The position numbers were made by a program, and so were the translations under genes. This document shows, piece after piece, positions 1 through 9,605 of a stretch of 33,654 nucleotides of DNA (within the stretch, counting starts at the first letter, position 1; each line of letters opens with the position of its first letter). Below the pieces are notes generated by a model. That model ran no database searches. It was not told the DNA's origin and was given only the letters and a program-made list of their open reading frames with translations. The stretch lies in NCBI RefSeq assembly GCF_028698005.1, contig NZ_JAQVEJ010000013.1, forward strand, positions 1 through 33,654, in the 5' to 3' direction. This DNA is from Hydrogenophaga sp. (GTDB taxonomy: Bacteria > Pseudomonadota > Gammaproteobacteria > Burkholderiales > Burkholderiaceae_C).

Positions 1-2
1 TG

Positions 3-41
3 CGGCACTGGGTCGAACTGCTCGATGACGCGCTGGGTTGA
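3..41 (+). CDS. C-terminal end of an upstream CDS truncated by the window edge (...RHWVELLDDALG*)
   Basis: Open frame from the window edge to TGA at 39-41; plausible composition only. Confidence 0.35.
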   Translation, partial: RHWVELLDDALG

Positions 42-213
42 CACCGGGCGGCATTTTGCACGCCTGGGGGGTGATGTCGGCCCGGTGCCGGGGTGGGGGT
101 ATGCCGTCAGCCGCGGCAGGCGTTAAGCTGTCACCGGACCATCCTGGCCCCGCTACCGTGTACCGGGCGTCAGGGTGGGCCGTCGAACGTCAACACATCA
201 GGAGCAATGCGCC

Positions 214-636
214 ATGGGATTCTTTAGCAACATTCTGGAAAAACTGGGCATGAAGGAGGCCGCCGCCGCCCCGGTCATCACGCCGCCGGCCGCCGCGGCC
301 CCGGCACCCGCGCCGGCAACGCCGGTCGCCGCCGCCCCGGCAGCGCCCGCCGAACCCGTGGTGCAGCCCATCGCCATGGTGGACGTGATGGCCCTGCTGA
401 CGGAAAAGGCCGCCAAGCACCCCGAAAAACTCAACTGGAAAACCTCCATCGTCGACCTGCTCAAGCTGCTGGGCCTGGACAGCAGCCTGGCGGCACGCAA
501 GGAGCTGGCCAAGGAGCTGTACTGCCCCGACGAACTGATGGGCGACTCGGCCAAGATGAACATGTGGCTGCACAAGCAGGTGCTGGGCCACGTTGCCGCC
601 AACGGCGGCAACATTCCCAAGGAACTGCTGGACTGA
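214..636 (+). CDS. DUF3597 domain-containing protein
   Basis: MGFFSNILEKLGM... Ala/Pro-rich linker, then EKLNWKTSIVDLLKLLGLDSSLAARKELAKEL; internal ATG at 214 preferred over 175. Confidence 0.85.
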   Translation: MGFFSNILEKLGMKEAAAAPVITPPAAAAPAPAPATPVAAAPAAPAEPVVQPIAMVDVMALLTEKAAKHPEKLNWKTSIVDLLKLLGLDSSLAARKELAKELYCPDELMGDSAKMNMWLHKQVLGHVAANGGNIPKELLD

Positions 637-645
637 GCCTGTCCC

Positions 646-704
646 GCGCATCCTGTGCGCGCGGCAGGCGCCGGCAGGCGCCGGTCAGGCACCACAGGAT
701 GCGC
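646..704. repeat. Long inverted repeat between convergent genes (12-bp perfect arms)
   Basis: GCGCATCCTGTG (646-657) and CACAGGATGCGC (693-704); loop carries GGCAGGCGCC twice in tandem (663-682). Confidence 0.85.
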
Positions 705-733
705 ACGGGGGCGATGCGGGGGCCGGACCGGCC

Positions 734-1219
734 TCACATGTTCAGGGCTGCCTCGATGTCGCCGGCCAGTTTGTCGGGCGCGTCCCGCGGCGCGTACCGG
801 CGGATGACGCGGCCATCCCGGCCGACCAGGAACTTGGTGAAATTCCATTTGATCGCCTTGCTGCCCAGGATGCCGGGGGCTTCGGCCGTGAGCCAGCCAT
901 ACAGGGGGTGGGCGCCGGCGCCATTGACCTGGATCTTGCCCATCATCGGAAAGCTCACGCCGTAGTGGCGCTGGCAGAAAGCCCCGATGGCTTCGTTGCT
1001 GCCCGGGTCCTGATGGCCGAACTGGTTGCAGGGGAAGCCCAGTACCGTCAGGCCCCGCTCACGGTACCGCTGGTACAGCGCTTCCAGGCCGCCGAACTGC
1101 GGTGTGAAGCCGCAGGCGCTGGCCGTGTTGACGATCAGCAGCACCCGGCCGCGGTATTGCGCCAGCGCCACGGGTTGTCCATCGATGGAGACGGCGTCGA
1201 AGTCGTAGGCGGTCGGCAT
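734..1219 (-). CDS. Glutathione peroxidase (Cys form)
   Basis: VNTASACGFTPQFGGLEALYQRY, FPCNQFGHQDPGSNEAI, IKWNFTKFLVGRDG motifs. Confidence 0.93.
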   Translation of the reverse strand: MPTAYDFDAVSIDGQPVALAQYRGRVLLIVNTASACGFTPQFGGLEALYQRYRERGLTVLGFPCNQFGHQDPGSNEAIGAFCQRHYGVSFPMMGKIQVNGAGAHPLYGWLTAEAPGILGSKAIKWNFTKFLVGRDGRVIRRYAPRDAPDKLAGDIEAALNM

Positions 1220-1366
1220 GGCGGTGTGAAATATGTGACAAGGTGTGTCGGCTGGGCCACATGGGTGTGTCATTGCAGCGCCCTGTGGGTGGTTGGGCAG
1301 AAGGTATCTGCTGTGGGCGATGCCATACTCCGCGCAGTTCCCGATTGAACAACTTGGACTGACAGG

Positions 1367-2482
1367 ATGAAACGCGCATTCACGGTGGCTCTGGTCGGGT
1401 TTGCCCAGCACGAATCGGCCACCTTCGAGGCCTTTTTCCGTCTGGCATCCCGGCGTCCGCCAGCCTATCACGTGCAGGATGAGGTCGTCGATGCCCAACT
1501 GCTGGTCGCCAACGCCGACAACGGCCAGGCCATGGACCTGCTGCGCCAGGCGCAACTGCCGGGGCGCGTGCTCCTGATCGGTCGCCACGATGGCGGAACC
1601 GGCTGGCCGCTGGTGCGCAAGCCGGTGAAGCTGGTGTCCGTGCTGGCGGAGCTGGACCGCCTGGCCGGGGTGCGCCCCGCAACGTCCGCAGGGCGGGCCG
1701 TGGTGCCTGCCGAGCCGCGCCTGGCCTCGCCGTTCAAGCCGCTGGAGGAAAGCATGCACCAGCCGCGTCGACCCCTGCAGCCACGCAGCCAGCCAGGCGC
1801 GCCCGAGACCGAGTTCCCGCCGACGCGCCTCATGGTGCGGCGCCCCGGGGCTGCGCCGGCCCGGACGCCGGCGGCGCCGCTGGTGCCCGAACCGTCGGCG
1901 CTGGCTCAGCGCATGGCCCGCCCGGGTGTGATCCGGCTCACCGATTTCGGCGGGCTGGAGGAGCTGCCGCTGCCCTCGCTCCGGCCGGCGAGCCGGCGGA
2001 CCCGGCAGCCGGCGGACGAGATGCCGCGCGGCGACGCCCTGCTGGTGTCGGACAGCCTGGTCGAGGGCCGGATCCTGTACAGGCGCTTCGCGCGCTATGG
2101 CTTGAAGGTGGACTGGTCGCGCGAGGGCGGCCAGGCCGAGCAGATGCTGCGCGCGCACCCCTACCGGCTGGTGGTGATCGACCGGGTCACCGGCAACCCC
2201 GATGCCTTCCAGATCTGCCGGGTGGCGCGCCAGCAGCGGCTGCCCAACGGTCAGCCGCCCGCCGTCCTGATGTTCGCCACCCACGCGGGCAGCATGGACC
2301 GCATCAAGGCCGGTCTGGCCGGCTGCGACGCCTACCTGTCGCGTTCGGTGTCGGAGGCGGCGCTGTACCGGCAACTGGCCCAGCACCGCCTGGTCAGGCA
2401 GGATGTCTTTGCACCGACGGAGATCGTGTTTTCCTCCGGGGAAGGGGGCGTCCCTGCGGGTGCGGACGGTCCGGTGCGGTGA
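1367..2482 (+). CDS. Hypothetical protein with two degenerate response-regulator receiver-like segments
   Basis: N-terminal segment ends in LVRKPVKLVSVLAELDRL; C-terminal segment has LVSDSLVEGRILYRRF..., LVVIDRVTGNPDAFQICRVARQ, VLMFATHAGSMDRIKAGLAGCDAYLSRSVSEAALYRQL. Confidence 0.6.
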   Translation: MKRAFTVALVGFAQHESATFEAFFRLASRRPPAYHVQDEVVDAQLLVANADNGQAMDLLRQAQLPGRVLLIGRHDGGTGWPLVRKPVKLVSVLAELDRLAGVRPATSAGRAVVPAEPRLASPFKPLEESMHQPRRPLQPRSQPGAPETEFPPTRLMVRRPGAAPARTPAAPLVPEPSALAQRMARPGVIRLTDFGGLEELPLPSLRPASRRTRQPADEMPRGDALLVSDSLVEGRILYRRFARYGLKVDWSREGGQAEQMLRAHPYRLVVIDRVTGNPDAFQICRVARQQRLPNGQPPAVLMFATHAGSMDRIKAGLAGCDAYLSRSVSEAALYRQLAQHRLVRQDVFAPTEIVFSSGEGGVPAGADGPVR

Positions 2483-2486
2483 TGCC

Positions 2487-3767
2487 TCACCCGTGCAGGT
2501 CGTCGCGGCGGGCGATGGTCAGCAGGCGGCGCAGCTCGTGCGGATGCCTGCGCACGTTGTGCCGGTACCACAGCGCGATGGCCCACATCATGCCGGCCAC
2601 CAGCAGGCCGAAGCAGGTGATGGCCGCGAAGGCCGAGAGTCCGAAGCCGGTGGCCAGGCTGTAGAGAAAACCCAGGCCCAGGATGCAGGCCTGCTCGTTG
2701 AAGTTCTGCACCGCAATCGAGCGCCCGGCACCCATGAGGTTGTGGCCGCGGTGCTGCAGCAGCGCGTTCATCGGGACCACCAGGAATCCGCCCAGGCCGC
2801 CGAGCAGCACCAGGAACGGGGCGGCCACCCAGACGTTGTCGATGAAGTTCATCAGGATGACCAGCATGCCCATGCCGATGCCCAGCGGAATGACGCGGGT
2901 GGCATGGTCCAGCCGCATGCGCAGGGAGGCGAGGACGGCGCCCACCGCGGTGCCCAGGGCGACCACGCCCACCAGCGAGGAGGCCTGGGTGGTGGAGTAG
3001 CCCAGGGCCGCGCCGGCCCAGGCCAGCACGATGTAGCGCAGGTTGCCCGACACCCCCCAGAACAGGGTGGTCGTGGCCAGCGAGATCTGGCCCAGGCGGT
3101 CGCGCCAGAGCCGGTTGTTGCAGCGCCAGAAATCGGGCAGCAGGGCCAGCGGGTTGCGCGGCATGGGCCGCGGCGTGACGCCGGTCAGCGGGATGCGCAG
3201 GTTGAACGCTGCGGCCACGACATAGATGCCCGCGAGCACCGCGACGGCCGCCTCGGCGACGTGGCCGATCCCCACCATGCCCGCCATGTCCGTCGATGCC
3301 AGCAGGGACGACATCCCCGGGCCGACGAGCTGACCGCCGAAGAGCACCCCCAGGATGATGGAGGCTATGGTCAGGCCCTCGATCCAGCCATTGGCCTTGA
3401 CCAGTTGCGAGGGCGGCAGCAGTTCGGTGAGGATGCCGTACTTGGCCGGCGAGTAGGCTGCCGCGCCCAGGCCGACCAGGGTGTAGGCCAGCAGCGGGTG
3501 TGTGCCGCCGAGCATCAGCAGGCAACCCACGATCTTGATGGCGTTGCTGATGAACATGACCCGCCCCTTGGGGTGGGCATCGGCGTAGGCACCCACGAAG
3601 GGGGCCAGCACCACGTAAAAAAGGGCGAACAGGGGCACCAGGGCGGCGCTCTGCCATTCGGGCGCGCCGTGGGTGCGCAACAGCTCGATGGCGACGACGA
3701 ACAGCGCGTTGTCAGCCAGGGAGCTGAAAAACTGCGCTGTCATGATGGTGTAGAACCCGCGCTTCAT
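2487..3767 (-). CDS. lplT: MFS transporter, lysophospholipid transporter LplT-like
   Basis: MKRGFYTIMTAQFFSSLADNALFVVAIELL... YSPAKYGILTELLPPSQLVKANGWIEG; adjacent to alanine racemase. Confidence 0.85.
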   Translation of the reverse strand: MKRGFYTIMTAQFFSSLADNALFVVAIELLRTHGAPEWQSAALVPLFALFYVVLAPFVGAYADAHPKGRVMFISNAIKIVGCLLMLGGTHPLLAYTLVGLGAAAYSPAKYGILTELLPPSQLVKANGWIEGLTIASIILGVLFGGQLVGPGMSSLLASTDMAGMVGIGHVAEAAVAVLAGIYVVAAAFNLRIPLTGVTPRPMPRNPLALLPDFWRCNNRLWRDRLGQISLATTTLFWGVSGNLRYIVLAWAGAALGYSTTQASSLVGVVALGTAVGAVLASLRMRLDHATRVIPLGIGMGMLVILMNFIDNVWVAAPFLVLLGGLGGFLVVPMNALLQHRGHNLMGAGRSIAVQNFNEQACILGLGFLYSLATGFGLSAFAAITCFGLLVAGMMWAIALWYRHNVRRHPHELRRLLTIARRDDLHG

Positions 3768-3840
3768 GGGTGTGGGGGCGGTGCCGGTGACGGCCGGGGC
3801 CGCGCCGGATTCATCTCTTGATGGGCGAGTTGCTGACGAT

Positions 3841-3857
3841 CTGTCCGGAATGGACAG
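3841..3857. promoter_or_regulatory. Perfect inverted repeat CTGTCC-GGAAT-GGACAG in the lplT/alr divergent intergenic region
   Basis: 6-5-6 palindrome followed by GTTATAG. Confidence 0.35.
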
Positions 3858-3938
3858 CGGGTTATAGCACGCCGCTCCGCGCGCTTCGGGGCGGCCGGTG
3901 ACGTATTACAGTGCGATTTTCCCTTCAGCCACCGCACC

Positions 3939-5069
3939 ATGCCCCGTCCGATCCTTGCCACCATCCATTCTGCTGCCCTGCGCCACAACCTGGGTCAGGC
4001 GCGGCGGCGCGCACCCGATGCCCGTGTCTGGGCGGTGGTCAAGGCCAATGCCTACGGGCACGGGATCGAGCGCTGCTTCGAGGCCCTGCGTGGCGCCGAT
4101 GGCTTCGCCTTGCTGGACCTGGCCGAGGCCGAGCGTCTGCGCGCACTGGACTGGCGTGGGCCGATCCTGCTGCTGGAGGGGGTGTTCGAGCCGCGCGACC
4201 TGGAGACCTGCTCGCGTCTGAACCTCTGGCACGCGGTGCACTGCGACGAGCAGATCGACTGGCTGGCCGCCCACAAGACCCAGCAGCCGCACCGGGTGTT
4301 TCTCAAGCTCAACAGCGGCATGAACCGCCTGGGGTTCCGGCCGGCGGCCTTGCGCGCGGCCTGGTCGCGGCTGAATGCCCTGCCGCAGGTGGACGAGATC
4401 TCGTTCATGACCCACTTCAGCGATGCCGACGGCACGCGGGGCATCGGGCACCAGGTGGCGGCCTTCGAGGCCGCCACCGCCGACCTGGCGGGCGAGCGCA
4501 CGCTGTGCAACAGCGCGGCCATCCTGCGCCACGTCGACCACCCGCTGCGCGGCGTGGGGGTGTCGACGCTGGCGGCCGACTGGGTGCGCGAGGGCATTGC
4601 CCTGTACGGTGGTGCGCCCGATTACCCGGAGCACACGGCCGGGGACTGGGGGTTGCGGCCGACCATGACCCTGTCGAGCCGCCTGATCGGGGTGCAGCAG
4701 CTGCAGCCCGGCGACACGGTGGGCTACGGATCCACGTTCACCGCCGAGCGGCCCATGCGCGTCGGGGTGGTGGCCTGCGGTTATGCCGACGGTTACCCGC
4801 GTCACGCGGCTACCGGCACGCCGATCCTGGTGGCCGGCGTGCGAACCCGAACCATTGGCCGCGTCAGCATGGACATGCTGGCGGTGGACCTGTCGCCGCT
4901 GGACGAGGCCGGGGTGCCGGCGGGCATCGGCAGCGAAGTGGTGCTCTGGGGCGTGTCGCCCTCGACCGGCACAGCCCTGTCCATCGACGAGGTGGCGTGC
5001 GCGGCCGGCACGATCGGCTACGAGCTGATGTGCGCGGTGGCCAGCCGGGTGCCGTATTTGCTGGAGTAG
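3939..5069 (+). CDS. alr: Alanine racemase
   Basis: [17 protein letters not shown] (PLP lysine motif), [26 protein letters not shown]. Confidence 0.95.
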   Translation: MPRPILATIHSAALRHNLGQARRRAPDARVWAVVKANAYGHGIERCFEALRGADGFALLDLAEAERLRALDWRGPILLLEGVFEPRDLETCSRLNLWHAVHCDEQIDWLAAHKTQQPHRVFLKLNSGMNRLGFRPAALRAAWSRLNALPQVDEISFMTHFSDADGTRGIGHQVAAFEAATADLAGERTLCNSAAILRHVDHPLRGVGVSTLAADWVREGIALYGGAPDYPEHTAGDWGLRPTMTLSSRLIGVQQLQPGDTVGYGSTFTAERPMRVGVVACGYADGYPRHAATGTPILVAGVRTRTIGRVSMDMLAVDLSPLDEAGVPAGIGSEVVLWGVSPSTGTALSIDEVACAAGTIGYELMCAVASRVPYLLE

Positions 5070-5101
5070 TGTCCGATCGGTCGCGTGGCCTCAGACAGGT
5101 A

Positions 5102-5134
5102 TTGTACTGTGGGGAGTATGCAGATATACTGCAT
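5102..5134 (+). promoter_or_regulatory. Predicted sigma70-type promoter overlapped by an inverted repeat, upstream of the RND operon
   Basis: TTGTAC (5102-5107), 17-bp spacer, TATACT (5125-5130); inverted repeat ATGCAG-ATATA-CTGCAT at 5118-5134. Confidence 0.55.
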
Positions 5135-5152
5135 CAGCCATAGGAAAATGCC

Positions 5153-6292
5153 ATGCCTGCCCACCCACTGACCCCATTCCACACGCTCCCCGCGAGGGTT
5201 GCCGCCCTACCGCGCCGCCGTCTGCTGATGGCTGGCCTGGGGCTGGTGCTGTCTGCTGCCGGATGGTCGGCCGCGCCCGCCCGGGCGGCGGACGGGCCGC
5301 AGGTGGCGGTGATCACCGTTGGCGAGCGCGCTGTCGGTGAAGGGCTGGTGCTCGATGGCAGCCTGCAGGCCGTGCACCAGAGTGTGCTGTCGGCCCAGGC
5401 CAGCGGCCGCATCGCCAATCTGACGGTCAAGGCCGGCGACCGCGTCAAGGCCGGGCAGGTGCTGGCGGTGATCGATGACCGCGCCACCCGGGCCGGCGTG
5501 GCTCAGGCTCAGGCCGGGGTGGCGCAGGCCGAGGCGAACCTGGCCCATGCCCGCGCGGCCTTCGAGCGGGCGCAGGCCTTGCGTTCGCAGGGGTTTGTGG
5601 CGCAGGCGGCGCTGGACGCCGCGCAGGCGCAGTTCCGCGCGGCAGAGGCTGGTGCGGCGGCGGCGCGCGCCGGACAGACGCAGGCGACGGTGGCGCAGGG
5701 CTTCACCCGGCTGACGGCGCCTTATGACGGCTGGGTGCTGGCCACCCATGCCGAAGCCGGCTCGCTGGCCGTGCCGGGTGCGCCAGTGCTCACGGTCTAT
5801 GCGCCGCAGCCGATCCGTGCGGTGGTGCATGTGCCGGCCTCGCAGCAGGCGCTGGCGGTGGCGGCGCGGCGCGTCGAGGTCCGTCTGCCCGGTGCCGATG
5901 CGCGCTGGGTCGAGCCGGTGGCGCGCACCAGCCTGCCGGCGGCCGATGCGGTGTCGCAAACGGTCGAGTGGCGGCTCGACCTGGGGCCGGACGATGGCGC
6001 CGGGCAGGTGCCCGGGCGACAGGTGCAGGTGCGCTTCGTTGGCGGAGACACCCAGCGGCTGACGGTGCCGGCGTCGGCGTTGCTGCGCCGGGGCGAGTTG
6101 ACCGCGGTCTACGTGGCGACATCGCGCGGCCAAGGCCCGGGCGAGGACGGGTTCGTGCTGCGCGCCGTCCGTGTGGGCGCTGGCCGTGGCGAGGCGGGCG
6201 TCGAGATCCTGGCCGGGCTCAAGGCCGGTGACCGCGTGGCGCTGGACCCGGTGCGCGCGGGCCTGGCCGGCGCACGGCCGGTGGCGCGCTGA
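5153..6292 (+). CDS. RND efflux periplasmic adaptor subunit (HlyD/MFP family)
   Basis: Signal-like N-terminus; LDGSLQAVHQSVLSAQASGRIANLTVKAGDRVKAGQVLAVIDDR; alpha-hairpin; RBS AGGAA upstream. Confidence 0.92.
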   Translation: MPAHPLTPFHTLPARVAALPRRRLLMAGLGLVLSAAGWSAAPARAADGPQVAVITVGERAVGEGLVLDGSLQAVHQSVLSAQASGRIANLTVKAGDRVKAGQVLAVIDDRATRAGVAQAQAGVAQAEANLAHARAAFERAQALRSQGFVAQAALDAAQAQFRAAEAGAAAARAGQTQATVAQGFTRLTAPYDGWVLATHAEAGSLAVPGAPVLTVYAPQPIRAVVHVPASQQALAVAARRVEVRLPGADARWVEPVARTSLPAADAVSQTVEWRLDLGPDDGAGQVPGRQVQVRFVGGDTQRLTVPASALLRRGELTAVYVATSRGQGPGEDGFVLRAVRVGAGRGEAGVEILAGLKAGDRVALDPVRAGLAGARPVAR

Positions 6293-6303
6293 AGGGAACT
6301 GCC

Positions 6304-9300
6304 ATGAGCCGATCTCCCGACACCGAGGCGCTGGGCTTCTCGGGCCGTGTGGCCCGGATGTTCCAGGCCAATGCCATCACGCCGCTGCTGGCGCTGGTGG
6401 CGCTGCTGCTGGGCCTGTTCGCCGTACTGGTCACGCCGCGAGAGGAAGAGCCGCAGATCAACGTGACGATGGCCAACGTCATCATTCCCTTCCCGGGGGC
6501 GTCCAGCGCCGACGTGGCGCAGATGGTGGCGCAGCCGGCCGAACAGGTGCTGGCGCAGATCCAGGGCATCGAGCACACCTTCTCGGTGTCGCGCCCGGGC
6601 GTGGCGGTGCTGACGGTGCAGTTCGAGGTCGGCGTGCCGCGCACCGAGGCGCTGGTACGCCTGTATGACGTGCTCAACGCCAACCAGGACTGGCTGCCGC
6701 CCGGCCTGGGCGTGATGGCACCCATCGTCAAACCCAAGGGGATCGATGACGTGCCGGTGCTGGCGGCCACGCTGTGGTCGCCCGATGGCGCCAGCGCGCA
6801 TGAGCTGGAGCGCGTGGCGCGCGCGATCGAGGCCGATCTCAAGCGCGTGCCCGGCACGCGCGAGGTGACGACCATCGGCGGTCCGGGCCGGGCCGTGCAT
6901 GTGTGGCTCGAGCCGAACCGGCTGCGCGAGCGCGGCGTGAGCGTGCAGGCCTTGCAGGCGGCCATCGCCGCAGCCAACCAGGCCATGCCCTCGGGCACGG
7001 TCGTGAATCCGGCGCCGGCGCCGGGTGAGCCCGGCATGCTCACGGTGGAGACGGGCGAGTTCCTGCGCAACGAGCAGGACGTGGGCGACATCGTGGTGGG
7101 TGTCACTGGCCGGGCGGGCGAGGGCCGCCCGATCTACCTGCGCGAGGTGGCCCGGGTCGAGGCCGGCGCGCAATTGCCGCAGCGTTATGTGTGGTTCACG
7201 CCGGGCGCGGCCGATACCGACCACGCGGACCGCCAGGGGCAGGCCTTCCCGGCCGTGACCGTCACCGTGACCAAGAAACCGGGCGAGAATGCGGTGGATG
7301 TGGCGCGCGATGCCGCCGAACGACTGGCGCAGTTGCGCAACGCGGTGATCCCGGACGGGGTCGAGGTGTCGATCACGCGCGACTACGGCCAGACCGCGGC
7401 CGACAAGGCCAACCAGCTGATCCAGAAGCTGGTGTTCGCCACGGCCAGCGTGATCGTGCTGGTGGGGCTGGCGCTGGGGCGGCGCGAGGCGGTGATCGTC
7501 GGCGTGGCGGTGATCCTCACGCTCACGGCGACGCTGTTCGCGTCCTGGGCCTGGGGTTTCACGCTCAACCGCGTCTCGCTGTTCGCGCTGATCTTCTCCA
7601 TCGGCATCCTGGTGGACGACGCCATCGTGGTGGTCGAGAACATCCACCGCCATCGCCAGCTCGCGCCCGAAGCGTCCCTGCGGGTCATCATCCCGCGCGC
7701 GGTCGACGAGGTGGGCGGCCCCACCATCCTGGCCACCTTCACGGTGATCGCGGCACTGCTGCCGATGGCCTTCGTCACCGGCCTGATGGGGCCCTACATG
7801 GGGCCGATCCCGATCAACGCCAGCATGGGCATGGCGATCTCGCTGGCGATCGCGTTCACGGTCACGCCCTGGCTGGCGCTGAAGCTGACGAAGACCGGTC
7901 ACCACGCCGACCACGGCCCGGGCCGCCTCACGCGCGGCCTGCAAAGCGCCTTCACGAAAATCCTCACGCCCTTCCTGCACAGCGCCCGCAAGCGCTGGCT
8001 GCTGCTGGCCGGCATCGTGGCCGCGCTGATGCTGTCGGTCGGGCTGGCGCTCGTCCAGTGGGTGGTGCTCAAGATGCTGCCCTTCGACAACAAGAGCGAG
8101 TACCAGGTGGTGCTGGACATGCCCGCCGGCACGCCGCTGGAGGGCACCGCCGCCGCGCTGCAGGACCTGACGGCCTGGCTCGCGCGCCAGCCCGAGGTGG
8201 CCAACGTGCAGGGCTACGCCGGCACGGCCAGCCCGATCACCTTCAATGGCCTGGTGCGCCAGTACTACCTGCGCGCCGAGGCCGAGGGGGGCGACCTGCA
8301 GGTCAACCTGGTGGGGGCGGGCGAGCGCCGCGAGCAAAGCCACGCCATTGCGCAGCGCCACCGCCCCGAGCTGGAGCGGATCGCCGCCGCGCACGGTGCG
8401 CGCCTGAAGGTGGTGGAGGTGCCGCCGGGGCCACCCGTGATGTCGCCCATCGTGGCGGAGGTGTACGGCCCCGACGAGGCCGGCCGCGCCGAGCTGGCAC
8501 AGCGCATCGCCCGGGCCTTTGGCGATACGCCCGATATCGTCGCCATCGACACCTCGCTCAAGGACAGCGCGCCGCGCGCCTTCCTGCGCATCCAGCGCCA
8601 GCGTGCCGAGTCGCTGGGCATTCCGGTGCAGGCGATTGCACAGACGGTGCATGGCGCGCTCTCGGGCACGGACGCGGCCTGGCTGCACGATGGCCAGACC
8701 AAGATCCCGGTGCCGGTGCGCCTGCAACTGCCGCGCGAGGCGCAGGTGGGACTGGACGCGCTGCTGGCGCTGCCCATGCGCTCGGCGGCCGGCACCATGG
8801 TGCCGCTGTCAGAGCTGGTCACGGTGGAGCGCGGCGTGATCGACCAGCCGCACCACACCAAGAACCTGCTGCCTGTGAGCTACGTGTTCGGCGACATGGC
8901 CGGCCGCACCGATTCGCCGCTGTACGGCCTGTTTGGCATCCGGCCGCAACTGCAGACGGCCGCGTTGCCCGACGCTGGTGCCCTGGGCGAGTACTGGATC
9001 CGCCAGCCCGCCGATCCCTGGCGCGAATACGCCGTCAAGTGGGACGGTGAGTGGCAGATCACCTACGAGACCTTCCGCGACATGGGCGCAGCCTATGGTG
9101 TCGGCCTGATCCTGATCTACCTGCTGGTGGTGGCGCAGTTCAAGAGCTACCTGACACCGCTGATCATCATGGCGCCGATTCCGCTGACCATCATCGGCGT
9201 CATGCCCGGCCACGCGCTGCTGGGCGCGCAGTTCACCGCCACCTCGATGATCGGCATGATCGCGCTGGCCGGCATCATCGTGCGCAACTCCATCCTGCTG

Positions 9301-9570
9301 GTGGACTTCATCGAGCTGGAGACCGTCCGCGGCATGCCCTTTGCGCAGGCGGTGGTGCGTTCGGCCGCGGTGCGCGCCCAGCCCATCGCGCTGACGGGCA
9401 TTGCCGCCATGATGGGCGCCTTCTTCATCCTCGACGACCCGATCTTCAACGGTCTGGCGATTTCGCTGATCTTCGGCATTGCGGTGTCCACGCTGCTGAC
9501 GCTGGTCGTGATCCCGGTCCTGTACTACGCCCTGTACCGCCGGCGCCACGAGGCGCAGGCGGCCGCCTGA
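6304..9570 (+). CDS. RND efflux transporter permease subunit (AcrB/HAE1-like)
   Basis: 1088 aa; FPGASSADVAQMVAQPAEQVL, GILVDDAIVVVENIHRHR (proton-relay DD), repeated TM architecture. Confidence 0.95.
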   Translation: MSRSPDTEALGFSGRVARMFQANAITPLLALVALLLGLFAVLVTPREEEPQINVTMANVIIPFPGASSADVAQMVAQPAEQVLAQIQGIEHTFSVSRPGVAVLTVQFEVGVPRTEALVRLYDVLNANQDWLPPGLGVMAPIVKPKGIDDVPVLAATLWSPDGASAHELERVARAIEADLKRVPGTREVTTIGGPGRAVHVWLEPNRLRERGVSVQALQAAIAAANQAMPSGTVVNPAPAPGEPGMLTVETGEFLRNEQDVGDIVVGVTGRAGEGRPIYLREVARVEAGAQLPQRYVWFTPGAADTDHADRQGQAFPAVTVTVTKKPGENAVDVARDAAERLAQLRNAVIPDGVEVSITRDYGQTAADKANQLIQKLVFATASVIVLVGLALGRREAVIVGVAVILTLTATLFASWAWGFTLNRVSLFALIFSIGILVDDAIVVVENIHRHRQLAPEASLRVIIPRAVDEVGGPTILATFTVIAALLPMAFVTGLMGPYMGPIPINASMGMAISLAIAFTVTPWLALKLTKTGHHADHGPGRLTRGLQSAFTKILTPFLHSARKRWLLLAGIVAALMLSVGLALVQWVVLKMLPFDNKSEYQVVLDMPAGTPLEGTAAALQDLTAWLARQPEVANVQGYAGTASPITFNGLVRQYYLRAEAEGGDLQVNLVGAGERREQSHAIAQRHRPELERIAAAHGARLKVVEVPPGPPVMSPIVAEVYGPDEAGRAELAQRIARAFGDTPDIVAIDTSLKDSAPRAFLRIQRQRAESLGIPVQAIAQTVHGALSGTDAAWLHDGQTKIPVPVRLQLPREAQVGLDALLALPMRSAAGTMVPLSELVTVERGVIDQPHHTKNLLPVSYVFGDMAGRTDSPLYGLFGIRPQLQTAALPDAGALGEYWIRQPADPWREYAVKWDGEWQITYETFRDMGAAYGVGLILIYLLVVAQFKSYLTPLIIMAPIPLTIIGVMPGHALLGAQFTATSMIGMIALAGIIVRNSILLVDFIELETVRGMPFAQAVVRSAAVRAQPIALTGIAAMMGAFFILDDPIFNGLAISLIFGIAVSTLLTLVVIPVLYYALYRRRHEAQAAA

Positions 9571-9605
9571 ATTCCTTTCCTGAACCCCAACCCAAGGAGT
9601 CTGCA

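Noticed and set aside
3841-3857. CTGT...ACAG palindrome as a LexA box
   Set aside because: Spacing is CTGT-N9-ACAG, one base longer than the standard N8 LexA site, and the flanking genes are not SOS genes.
5118-5134. Assignment of the RND operator to BigR/SqrR-type ArsR regulators
   Set aside because: The idea is attractive because of DUF2892, but the sequence does not match the ATTC-N8-GAAT site I recall for SqrR and no ArsR gene is adjacent.
6109-8727. 872-aa - strand ORF opposite the RND permease
   Set aside because: Low-complexity Arg/His/Gly/Gln-rich translation typical of antisense frames in high-GC genes; the + strand frame is a clear RND protein.
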